NCBI GenBank assembly: GCA_009711785.1
Contig: VENA01000026.1
Coordinates: 1 to 64,000, forward strand
From: Bacillota bacterium
Lineage (GTDB): Bacteria; Bacillota; Clostridia; Tissierellales; MES13
Reading direction: 5' to 3'
DNA: 64,000 bases
Positions 56,829 to 64,000 of the stretch are shown here, piece by piece. A program made the translations under genes and the position numbers. The notes beneath the pieces were generated by a model. It had not been told where the DNA came from, did not search any database, and saw only the letters and a program-made list of their open reading frames with translations. Position 1 is the stretch's first letter, and each line of letters opens with the position of its first letter.

Positions 56829-57788
56829 TCAAACACCTTCTTTACAAATAATATCTGTAATTCTTCTGTTCAGAAATCCATCACCATATGGATTTCTAGT
56901 CTTACTCATTTTTTCATATTCATCTTAATTTATAAGCTTAAATTTCTTATAGATAACTTCTTCGTCTGTTACAACCAGTTTTTGAGTTCCACCAGAAATC
57001 CCATCAGGTCTCTCAGTGGTGTCTCGTATAACAAGAACTGGTTTCCCTAGACTGGGGACCTCTTCCTAGATACCACCACTATCCGTTAATATTAAATACG
57101 CTCTAGATAAGAAATTATGAAAGTCTAATAATTCTAGAGGATCTATAATTCAATTCTATTCGTATCTCCAAGTATTACTTGAGCAGCTTCCCTAACCACA
57201 GGATTCATATGGATAGGATATATAACTTTAATATCAGATGTTTCGTCAATAATTCTTCTAATTGCTCTAAGCATATTCCTCATATGTCACCAAGTTTTTT
57301 CTTCTATGGTCAGTAATCATAATTACCTTGCAATCAGGAGCCTACTTCTACTCTTCATGTTTATAATCACCTCTACAATCGTTTTAAGATGATTGATTTC
57401 TGTATTACCAGTCACATAAATTGACTCAGAGTCTTTACTTCTTTTATGAAGTCTCCTTTGACATTTTGTTGGTACAAAATACTTTGGAATAATACTAATT
57501 GCCTGTCTATTGAATTCATTTGGCTTAAAAGAATATATAATAAAATCCCAATCTTACTCTTACATGACAACAGGTATTTGAAGATGAAAACAATCCAGTA
57601 CAGTTACGATTGTTGTTGAAGTACCTCCATGAACTAATGCAACATCTAGTTTTACTTCTATTGACTTCATTTTCTCATCAAGCATTTCTATATGTTATCC
57701 TGTAATACTTTCTTGTTTCAAGTTCTTTAACTAAAGGGGACATTTTAATTGTTTCGTTTCTAGTGCCGAAGACCACCTTTTTTTGCAT
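56829..57788 (-). pseudogene. wecB: UDP-GlcNAc 2-epimerase, multiply disrupted
   Basis: The ATG at 57786-57788 begins KKVVFGTRNETIKMSPLVKEL, like the WecB start 'GTRPEAIKMAPLV'. Further pieces in changing frames read [52 protein letters not shown] and [13 protein letters not shown], the normal end, with a TGA at 56829-56831. Several frameshifts and stops (at least five) interrupt it. The enzyme makes UDP-ManNAc, the substrate of the wecC product encoded upstream, so the cluster lacks this step unless another wecB exists elsewhere in the genome. Confidence 0.85.
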
Positions 57789-57800
57789 ACTCATCCTAAC

Positions 57801-59030
57801 TTATAATTTGTAAACACCATCAAAGTTGCAAATATTTTTGGTGTCCAGTATCAGCTTATCTTTAACATAGTCAATGTTTTTCCTAATATGGTCGTGGGCG
57901 GTTATAATTACCAAAATCTCTATTTCATTTAAGAAGTCTTCGAAATTCATGAATTGATGATCAACAATTCTTTCATTAATAAATGGGTCATAGACTTTAA
58001 CACCAAAAGCTAGATGCTCGTCCATCTTTTCAAGCAGTTGAAGTGTTGGACTTTCTCTTGTATCATCAACATTTTCTTTGTACGCAAGACCGTAAATACC
58101 AATTTTCGAAATATCATTGATATTATGTTCACGCATGATATCTCGAATTCTTCCCAAAACGTGAATAGGCATTGAATCATTAATTTTTCTTGCTGTAAGT
58201 ATTAAATTGGTAAGATCAGGATAATCGCCTACTAAGAACCATGGATCGACTGAGATACAGTGTCCACCTACACCTGGTCCCGGTTGAAGAATATTAACTC
58301 TTGGGTGTTTATTAGCAATACGAATAATTTCGTAAATGTCCATATTATCTGCTCTGCAAATCTTCGCCAGTTCATTAGCAAAAGCAATATTCACATCTCT
58401 ATAAGTATTTTCAACAACTTTAGACATTTCTGCAGAGCTAATATCTGTTACAACAATATCTGATTTGCAAAAGTTTCCATATAATTCTTTTACTCTCTCT
58501 CCAATATCAAGATCATCAGCACCAACAGTTCTAGAGTTGTATTCTAATTCATAAATCATGTTTCCTGGAATAATTCTTTCTGGAGCATGGACAAGGTGAA
58601 CATCTTCACCAATAACTACTCCTCTTTTTTTTATTTCTGGTCGTACGTATTTATCTATGGAGCCTGGAGATACTGTGGATTCAATAATTAAAACTGCACC
58701 TTTTTCACACACGTCAAGAACCTTGTTAACTGCTGAAATTACATATTTAGAATCCAATTTTTTACTTGAATTTATATAAGGTGTTGGAACTGCAATAATG
58801 TAGGTATCAGTTTTTTGATATTCAGTTGTAAATTTAATTCCATTATCAACCGCTTTTTTAAAAAGTTCTTCTAAACCTTTTTCTTTAAAAGTTAATTTTC
58901 CTTTCGAAAGTGAGTCTACTAATTTAGAATTTAAATCTGTTCCTATAACCTCTACTCCACTCTTTGCAAACATAAGTGCAGTTGGGAGTCCTATGTATCC
59001 AAGTCCAATAACATTTATTTTTTTATACAT
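57801..59030 (-). CDS. wecC: UDP-N-acetyl-D-mannosamine dehydrogenase
   Basis: 409 residues. INVIGLGYIGLPTALMFA is the NAD-binding start, followed by AVPTPY, IESTVSPGS, and the catalytic region GPGVGGHCISVDPWFLV with the Cys. The GHCISVDPWF form is typical of WecC (UDP-ManNAc to UDP-ManNAcA) rather than of UDP-glucose dehydrogenase. GGAGG lies 8 bases upstream of the ATG. It sits 12 bases before the wecB pseudogene. Base composition here looks slightly less AT-rich than in its neighbours. Substrate identity is inferred. Confidence 0.85.
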   Translation of the reverse strand: MYKKINVIGLGYIGLPTALMFAKSGVEVIGTDLNSKLVDSLSKGKLTFKEKGLEELFKKAVDNGIKFTTEYQKTDTYIIAVPTPYINSSKKLDSKYVISAVNKVLDVCEKGAVLIIESTVSPGSIDKYVRPEIKKRGVVIGEDVHLVHAPERIIPGNMIYELEYNSRTVGADDLDIGERVKELYGNFCKSDIVVTDISSAEMSKVVENTYRDVNIAFANELAKICRADNMDIYEIIRIANKHPRVNILQPGPGVGGHCISVDPWFLVGDYPDLTNLILTARKINDSMPIHVLGRIRDIMREHNINDISKIGIYGLAYKENVDDTRESPTLQLLEKMDEHLAFGVKVYDPFINERIVDHQFMNFEDFLNEIEILVIITAHDHIRKNIDYVKDKLILDTKNICNFDGVYKL

Positions 59031-59043
59031 TTTACTACCTCCT

Positions 59044-59631
59044 CTATTTAATGTCTCTTATTTTTTTAGCTGGGTTTCCAGCGATGATACAATGACCATT
59101 TGGAAACGACTTAGTTACAATTGAACCAGCACCAACTATTGTATTAGCCCCTAAGACAACCCCAGGTAATAATACACTATTCATACCTATCCAACATCTT
59201 TCACCAATTTTTATACTCTGGCCTTCAATATGACTTGAAAGATTATTAATATCATGGTTTGTTGTAATAATACCTACATTAGGAGCTATCCAACTACCTT
59301 TTCCAATAAAAATTTTACTTTCACCTATTGCTTGATAATAATTACCATGACCTTGGAAATTATTCAAATCATCTACATGAAATTCAATATTCTTTGGATT
59401 GCTTACTGATATATAAGGCGAAATTGGAAATGGTACTTCTCTATTAACACCTAGAAATACTCTAGCCATAAAATCATTAATAACCCATCGCCAACCAACT
59501 GCTCCTATACCGTAATTTTTACTTTTAAAATATTTACTTTTTAAATATTTACGATCATACATAACATGAAAAAGTAAAATTCCCCAAATAAAAAACCATA
59601 CTTCTTTAATAACAACTAAAATCTTTGTCAT
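59044..59631 (-). CDS. Hexapeptide-repeat acyltransferase
   Basis: 195 residues from the ATG at 59629-59631, which has GGAGGTC 6 bases upstream; the longer frame reaches into the flippase gene. A short N-terminal hydrophobic segment (EVWFFIWGILLFHVMY) is followed by hexapeptide repeats: KIFIGKGSWIAPNVGIITT, a catalytic His in TTNHDI, GERCWIGMNSVLLPGVVLGA and IVAGAGSIVTKSF-type end with AGNPAKKIRDI. Such enzymes put acetyl groups on sugars. Its place between flippase and wecC fits a polysaccharide decoration step. Confidence 0.85.
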   Translation of the reverse strand: MTKILVVIKEVWFFIWGILLFHVMYDRKYLKSKYFKSKNYGIGAVGWRWVINDFMARVFLGVNREVPFPISPYISVSNPKNIEFHVDDLNNFQGHGNYYQAIGESKIFIGKGSWIAPNVGIITTNHDINNLSSHIEGQSIKIGERCWIGMNSVLLPGVVLGANTIVGAGSIVTKSFPNGHCIIAGNPAKKIRDIK

Positions 59632-59660
59632 ACTTAGACCTCCATAATTTAGTTCATTTC

Positions 59661-61133
59661 TTAAAACTCCGCTGCTCCAATAGCATTCCAATTTTTTATA
59701 ATAATTCTTCTTGTTATAAAAAAATAAATTATAGCCCATAAAAATCCTAGTGTCAAAGCTAAACTTATGTTATTAATTGCATAATACATAGAAATCAGAT
59801 GTTTTGTACATCCAAATATGCTACCCAATACAATATTTGTTAATATAAACTTTAATAAATCTCTCCAAGGAAAAATATTTATTATGGAAAGTTTTAAGCT
59901 TATAGATGTCATAAACAATTGAAACCCTGCAATTACTAATAATGAAACGAAAGTTGCTATAGCCGGTCCAATGAATCCTAATAAATTATAAAAAGAATAA
60001 TTTAAAATAATATTCATTATTAAAGATACTAATGAACTATAAAATATTAATTTTGTTTTGCCTTGAGAATTTAACATAATTCCAAAATAGGTTACTCTTA
60101 TTAACAAAACTAAATTATAAATTCTAAATACAGTAGCACCAGGTAAGTATTTGCTTGAGTATAAAATTTGGATAACTTCATCAGCAAATACAAATAGTCC
60201 AAAAGAAAATAAACTTATAATCGAAAATGCAATAACTATGCTATTGCCCCATAGATTAATTGCATCAATCACTTTATCTTTTTTTAATAGCTTAACAATT
60301 TCTGGCATTATTATAGCCGTTAATGAAGTTGCAACTATTGTAATTGGCAATTCTTTAGCTGCATTAGTATAAATGGCTACTTCTTCCACAGTAAAGAACT
60401 TTCCTATTATTAGCTTGTCTAATTGTATATTTATCATTCCAACTACTGAGGCTAGACCTATAGGTATTGAAAATTTAAGAATCCTCTTTATTATTTCAAA
60501 ATCTAAAACTATCTTGCACCTATCATAGATATTTAGAGAAATAAAATACACAAGTATTGAAAATATTGACTCAACAAGTATAAACAATGCCATATAACAT
60601 GAAAATCCTAATTGGAAAAATTCTACAATAATAATGATGCTTAATAACGAAATACTATTTGCTATCCTAAATAAAAAAAGTGTATTAACTTTTTTACATA
60701 CTATTAACACATTCTCAATACTAGACAATATTATTTTTGACCACGGATATAAAGCTAAAAAATATAAGTAAGTTTCAATTGATTTGTTATTAAAGTATTT
60801 TACTATATATGATGAACTTAATATCAATACTATTCCAATAGCAAAACTTAAAACTGTCGATAGAATATAGTAAACTGATAAAAATCTATTTTTCTCTTCT
60901 TCACTTTCTGCTTGAGACAGAAAGTAATTTATACTATTAGGTAACCCTAGCATAAGCAAATTAGTTGAAAGATTTACTACTAGTAATATTTGAGAATAAG
61001 TCCCGTATTCTTCTAGAGTTCTAAATCTTGAAAGTAACATTGCCATAATCATTGAAATAATCATTGTTACTATTTTAGAAGACGTTAAGCGTATAGCATC
61101 GTTTCCTAGTTCATTTTTTTTTACTATATTCAT
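59661..61133 (-). CDS. Wzx-type oligosaccharide flippase
   Basis: 490 residues with about 12-14 membrane segments. The N-terminus (GNDAIRLTSSKIVTMIISMIMAM, LLSRFRTLEEYGTYSQ) matches the polysaccharide-transport (RfbX/Wzx, MATE-like) family with its 'LG.eeYG.y' motif, and the middle has IQLDKLIIGKFFTVEEVAIYTNA, a motif of the same family. It would flip lipid-linked repeat units across the membrane. It overlaps the longer frame of the acyltransferase gene. Next upstream is a 320-base gap with relics, then two glycosyltransferases. No polymerase (Wzy) gene was seen in the window. Confidence 0.85.
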   Translation of the reverse strand: MNIVKKNELGNDAIRLTSSKIVTMIISMIMAMLLSRFRTLEEYGTYSQILLVVNLSTNLLMLGLPNSINYFLSQAESEEEKNRFLSVYYILSTVLSFAIGIVLILSSSYIVKYFNNKSIETYLYFLALYPWSKIILSSIENVLIVCKKVNTLFLFRIANSISLLSIIIIVEFFQLGFSCYMALFILVESIFSILVYFISLNIYDRCKIVLDFEIIKRILKFSIPIGLASVVGMINIQLDKLIIGKFFTVEEVAIYTNAAKELPITIVATSLTAIIMPEIVKLLKKDKVIDAINLWGNSIVIAFSIISLFSFGLFVFADEVIQILYSSKYLPGATVFRIYNLVLLIRVTYFGIMLNSQGKTKLIFYSSLVSLIMNIILNYSFYNLLGFIGPAIATFVSLLVIAGFQLFMTSISLKLSIINIFPWRDLLKFILTNIVLGSIFGCTKHLISMYYAINNISLALTLGFLWAIIYFFITRRIIIKNWNAIGAAEF

Positions 61134-61140
61134 TTATAGC

Positions 61141-61454
61141 ATACACCCTCTTCAAATAATTTATTTAAAGCCTTTTTTATTATGCTCTGGATATTCTTGT
61201 TTAAAAGAATCAACATTCTGATAAAATGAAAATTTATATTCATACTAACAAAAACCATCTTACTTAAGCATAATTAACATTTTTTTATCAACATTTAGAA
61301 CTATCAATGCATTATTGTGCAGTGATGTGTTTAAGGCTTGAAAAATTGATAGCAAGTAAAATTTATGTAGCTGATTTAGACCATACAACTATGATTTTCT
61401 ATAACCTGACTGACTGTTAATATATTACTGAAATATTCCATATGTAAAATAGAC
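61141..61454. other. Non-coding gap with short coding relics
   Basis: On the minus strand the end of a frame reads YQNVDSFKQEYPEHNKKGFK and TAA (61156-61230); on the plus strand an open frame at 61300-61413 reads CLRLEKLIASKIYVAD, which has the look of a transposase C-terminus. Neither is identified. It interrupts the run of cluster genes. Confidence 0.3.
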
Positions 61455-62735
61455 CTAATTAAGCTTATTTACTTCGGTCACTTCTAATTTCATTCTATCT
61501 TCCCAAGAAAGAAGACATTTTTCTGCATATTCTTTTGCATTTTGTTTTAATATTTTTTGAGTTTCACAATCTAAAATCAAATTAGAAATTTGATAAGCAA
61601 TCTCTTTTAAGTCAGTTGTGTCAAATAAAATTGAATTATAACCCGATTTTAAAACTCTTTCAACACTATCATTTCTTATTGTTGCAATAACTTTTCCTAA
61701 TGCTAATGCTTCATAAATTGAATTTCCTAAATTTCCACTATGGTTCAAAGTAATGTATAAATCACAGTTTGAAATATGATATATTGTTTCTTTATGTTCA
61801 AGTGCTCCGGTAAAGATTACATTATTTATTCTTTTGACTTCAACAAGTTGTTCTAAAGCCTTTTTTTCACTACCATCTCCTATAGCGATTAAGCACACAT
61901 CAACATTGTTATTATTCAGTTCGTGAATAACATTAATAATTCTATCTATTCTCTTCCAGTCAACAAATCGATTTGCTGTACAAATTATAAAAGTGTTGTC
62001 AGATAAACCCATTTTTATTCTGTAATCTTTATCTTCTTCCATGTTCAATATATATTCTTTATTATGAAGCCCATTAGACCAAAATCTAATAACAGATTGA
62101 TCTATACCTAGTTTTTTTAGTACTTTATCACCATCTGTTCCATCATTAGCCATTATAGCTAAATCTGAATTGACTTTAGTCCCTTTAATTAGATATTTAG
62201 CTTCCTGAAATTTTTTTTCATCTTCTAGTAAAAATCCAAGTTCTGTGCCCTGAAATCTAGTTACAATAGGCTTTTTAAATAATTTAGATAATATTGAAGC
62301 TGGTATAGTACAATAAACTTCATAACCATAATACACATCCGGCTTAAAGAAAATACTGATAAACAATCCTTCAATAACTCCCAAAACAGAGCATATATAA
62401 TGCAATCTTTTCGAACCAGTTTTTTTTATATCTTTTGTTATTTCAAGTTCTTGTTCACTCTTTTTAACTTTCTTTATTTGATGTTTTACAAATCGCAAGA
62501 TTTTAATAAAAAAGTTTATCAAAGAAAATATATATGATTTTTTCATGGTAACACCGGGAAAAACTTCAGGATTTTCAGGAATATCATTGAATGTCAATAC
62601 TATAACTCTTACGCCATTTTCACTATATCCTTTTAAAGTGTTATAAAAAGTCTGATTCCCAGCTGTTTTTGCAGACAATCCTTTTTTTGTGAAATTCCAT
62701 AACGATAGTGAACTTAGCATTAATATTTTTTTCAT
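61455..62735 (-). CDS. Glycosyltransferase, GT4-like
   Basis: 426 residues from the ATG at 62733-62735 (AGGAGG 7 bases upstream). GT-B fold: N-terminal part with AKTAGNQTFYNTLKGYSENG, middle FICTANRFVDWKRIDRIINVI, then LIAIGDGSEKKALEQL and the donor-binding region LYITLNHSGNLGNSIYEALALGKVIAT. The motif E..ALG is the usual GT4 E-x7-E region, with Glu in SIYEALALG. It adds a sugar, unknown, to a lipid-linked repeat unit. It overlaps no gene; the next glycosyltransferase starts 36 bases upstream. Confidence 0.8.
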   Translation of the reverse strand: MKKILMLSSLSLWNFTKKGLSAKTAGNQTFYNTLKGYSENGVRVIVLTFNDIPENPEVFPGVTMKKSYIFSLINFFIKILRFVKHQIKKVKKSEQELEITKDIKKTGSKRLHYICSVLGVIEGLFISIFFKPDVYYGYEVYCTIPASILSKLFKKPIVTRFQGTELGFLLEDEKKFQEAKYLIKGTKVNSDLAIMANDGTDGDKVLKKLGIDQSVIRFWSNGLHNKEYILNMEEDKDYRIKMGLSDNTFIICTANRFVDWKRIDRIINVIHELNNNNVDVCLIAIGDGSEKKALEQLVEVKRINNVIFTGALEHKETIYHISNCDLYITLNHSGNLGNSIYEALALGKVIATIRNDSVERVLKSGYNSILFDTTDLKEIAYQISNLILDCETQKILKQNAKEYAEKCLLSWEDRMKLEVTEVNKLN

Positions 62736-62770
62736 TACTATTACCTCCTTTTCTAAATAAGATACAATTG

Positions 62771-63916
62771 TTAACAGCAAGATCTTAAAATGGAATCTAT
62801 TCTACTTGAAAAATTGATTTCGGAATATTTCTCAACAGTTTCATCTGAAATCAACTTAAGATTAAAGTTTTGAAAATTTGAAACCATTTGTTTCATAGCC
62901 TTCTTACAGCTTTCAATATCATTATGTTCTAGCAAAATACCAAAATCATTTCTCCACCCTTCTTCTATTCCACCATTCTTGCTAGAAATGATTGGGCGTC
63001 CTACTGCCATTGCTTCTCTGTATACCAATCCAAAAGTCTCAAATTTACTCGTAAGAATAAAACAATTGCAATCTTTATACCTTTCTAAAATTTCTATTCT
63101 ATCTAACCGTCCAAGCAGTTTTATTTGATAATATCTATTATATTTTTTTATTAAATGCTTCAAATTTTTCTCTTGGCTTCCAGAACCAGCAATTTCAAGC
63201 ACTACTTCCGCTTCTTTATTGAAAGCTTCACAAAATGCTTTAAGCAACATACTAAAATTCTTACTTTTAACTAAATTTCCAGCAGCAAAAAACTTGAAAG
63301 GCGTTTCCCTAGAAATAGGATAATACTTGAAAATTGAATTAATCATATTAGGTATAACAGTAACTTTCTTTTCGGTTTTTGTAATATCTATAATTGAAGT
63401 TTTCAAATGATCTGATACTGTAATAAATGCTTTTGAATTGTCAATCGTCCTTTTTAGTATATCAATGTAATATTTATTAAGTCTTTTCTGCAAAAATAAA
63501 CTGTGATGTTCAGTTACTATAAATGGAACCTTATTCTCAGCAGAAAGAATACTTGATGCATACCCTGATGTAAATGTAAAGTGTGCATGAATAATGTCTG
63601 GTTCCCCATGTAATTTAACAGCCTGTTCATAAATTTTTTTTAGTTGCTTAATATAACTATTCATAGCTATCCGCGGGAATTTTTTTGTCATGAAAGCTCT
63701 ATAAGGAAGTGAATAAATCAAAATTTGATCTCTTATGCTATGCTTTATATTAATAAAATCCTCACTAAACCATTTATTGTATCTTTTCGCTGGTACATCT
63801 AATACAATAACTTCATGTCCTAAGTCAGCTAATACCTTATTTTGCTCATGGACAAATACTCCCAATGTAGGATTTTCTTTATTTGGATATACTGGTGAAA
63901 TAACGAATATTCTCAT
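62771..63916 (-). CDS. Glycosyltransferase, GT4-like
   Basis: 381 residues from the ATG at 63914-63916, 6 bases after GGGGG; an ATG two codons before is too close to that motif. The N-terminus MRIFVISPVYPNKENPTLGV is typical of group 1 glycosyltransferases, followed by HAHFTFTSGYAS, then FFAAGNLVKSKNFSMLLKA, LEIAGSGSQEKNL and, at the donor site, FETFGLVYREAMAVGRPIIS with the E-x7-E pair. It acts on a polyprenyl-linked glycan at the cytoplasmic face. The bases 63923-64000 before it hold no gene. It is the first cluster gene seen in the window; the cluster may go on to the right. Confidence 0.85.
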   Translation of the reverse strand: MRIFVISPVYPNKENPTLGVFVHEQNKVLADLGHEVIVLDVPAKRYNKWFSEDFINIKHSIRDQILIYSLPYRAFMTKKFPRIAMNSYIKQLKKIYEQAVKLHGEPDIIHAHFTFTSGYASSILSAENKVPFIVTEHHSLFLQKRLNKYYIDILKRTIDNSKAFITVSDHLKTSIIDITKTEKKVTVIPNMINSIFKYYPISRETPFKFFAAGNLVKSKNFSMLLKAFCEAFNKEAEVVLEIAGSGSQEKNLKHLIKKYNRYYQIKLLGRLDRIEILERYKDCNCFILTSKFETFGLVYREAMAVGRPIISSKNGGIEEGWRNDFGILLEHNDIESCKKAMKQMVSNFQNFNLKLISDETVEKYSEINFSSRIDSILRSCC

Positions 63917-64000
63917 AGACATCCCCCACTGATTTTAAATTCTGCACGTAAATAATAACTAGCATTTTATTGTCTTAAAAATAATTTTGTTAATAATTGG

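Noticed and set aside
1..64000. CRISPR arrays, tRNA or rRNA genes
   Set aside because: No regularly spaced repeats and no cloverleaf or rRNA-like sequence seen; a covariance search would be decisive.

Overview
The window is very AT-rich DNA with strong AGGAGG-type ribosome binding sites, frequent TTG and GTG starts, S-layer homology domains, a cohesin/dockerin relic and Clostridia-type surface proteins. This points to a low-GC Firmicute, most likely a member of the Clostridia; I cannot name the genus from sequence alone. There are no rRNA, tRNA or CRISPR loci that I can see. || Layout. 1-5.6 kb: small metal-binding and unknown proteins, a broken CPBP-type membrane protein, an APC-family amino-acid permease, and a nucleotidyltransferase-like gene with a partner. 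5.9-13.7 kb: secreted and unknown proteins: a transglutaminase-like protein that seems to start at ATT, an unexplained two-gene operon, an Athe_2463-like secreted protein and an SLH protein. 13.8-16.7 kb: first sugar-nucleotide operon (capD-like gene, galU). 17-28 kb: an accessory region full of decay: cohesin/dockerin relic, endonuclease III-like glycosylase, IS end relic, frameshifted DUF4268 protein, sigma factor, two tandem ComK-like regulators, a phage-type replication protein, an AbiE pair with a dead toxin gene, a tyrosine integrase whose 3' end is repeated on the far side of the AbiE pair, and a dead serine protease. 28-34 kb: a YdjM-like hydrolase and a restriction locus (McrB/McrC-like pair plus an adenine-type methyltransferase). 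34.2-37.9 kb: a ComK-like relic next to a dead IS3-family element, then a broken NERD protein and a VanZ relic. || 38-47.1 kb is the best understood part: divergent galE, then tetR, a MelB-type symporter, a GH36 alpha-galactosidase, an unknown GT-B-like protein, galK and galT, all on the plus strand behind one clear promoter with two tandem palindromes. Together they import alpha-galactosides, split off galactose and feed it through the Leloir pathway. 47.4-53 kb is a second accessory stretch: GIY-YIG protein, Phd/DUF1413 fusion, broken XRE regulator, a second decayed NERD copy and two unknown genes. 53.2-63.9 kb is a minus-strand surface-polysaccharide cluster: two glycosyltransferases, Wzx-type flippase, hexapeptide acyltransferase, wecC, wecB (pseudogene), ugd, galE, galU and vanZ. 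It makes UDP-glucose, UDP-galactose and UDP-glucuronate and, if wecB is supplied elsewhere, UDP-ManNAcA. || Two general themes stand out. The NERD / VanZ / galE block exists twice, in different states of decay. Many accessory genes are dead through single nonsense codons (mostly TAA) or one-base frameshifts, so the accessory DNA looks recently acquired and now decaying.
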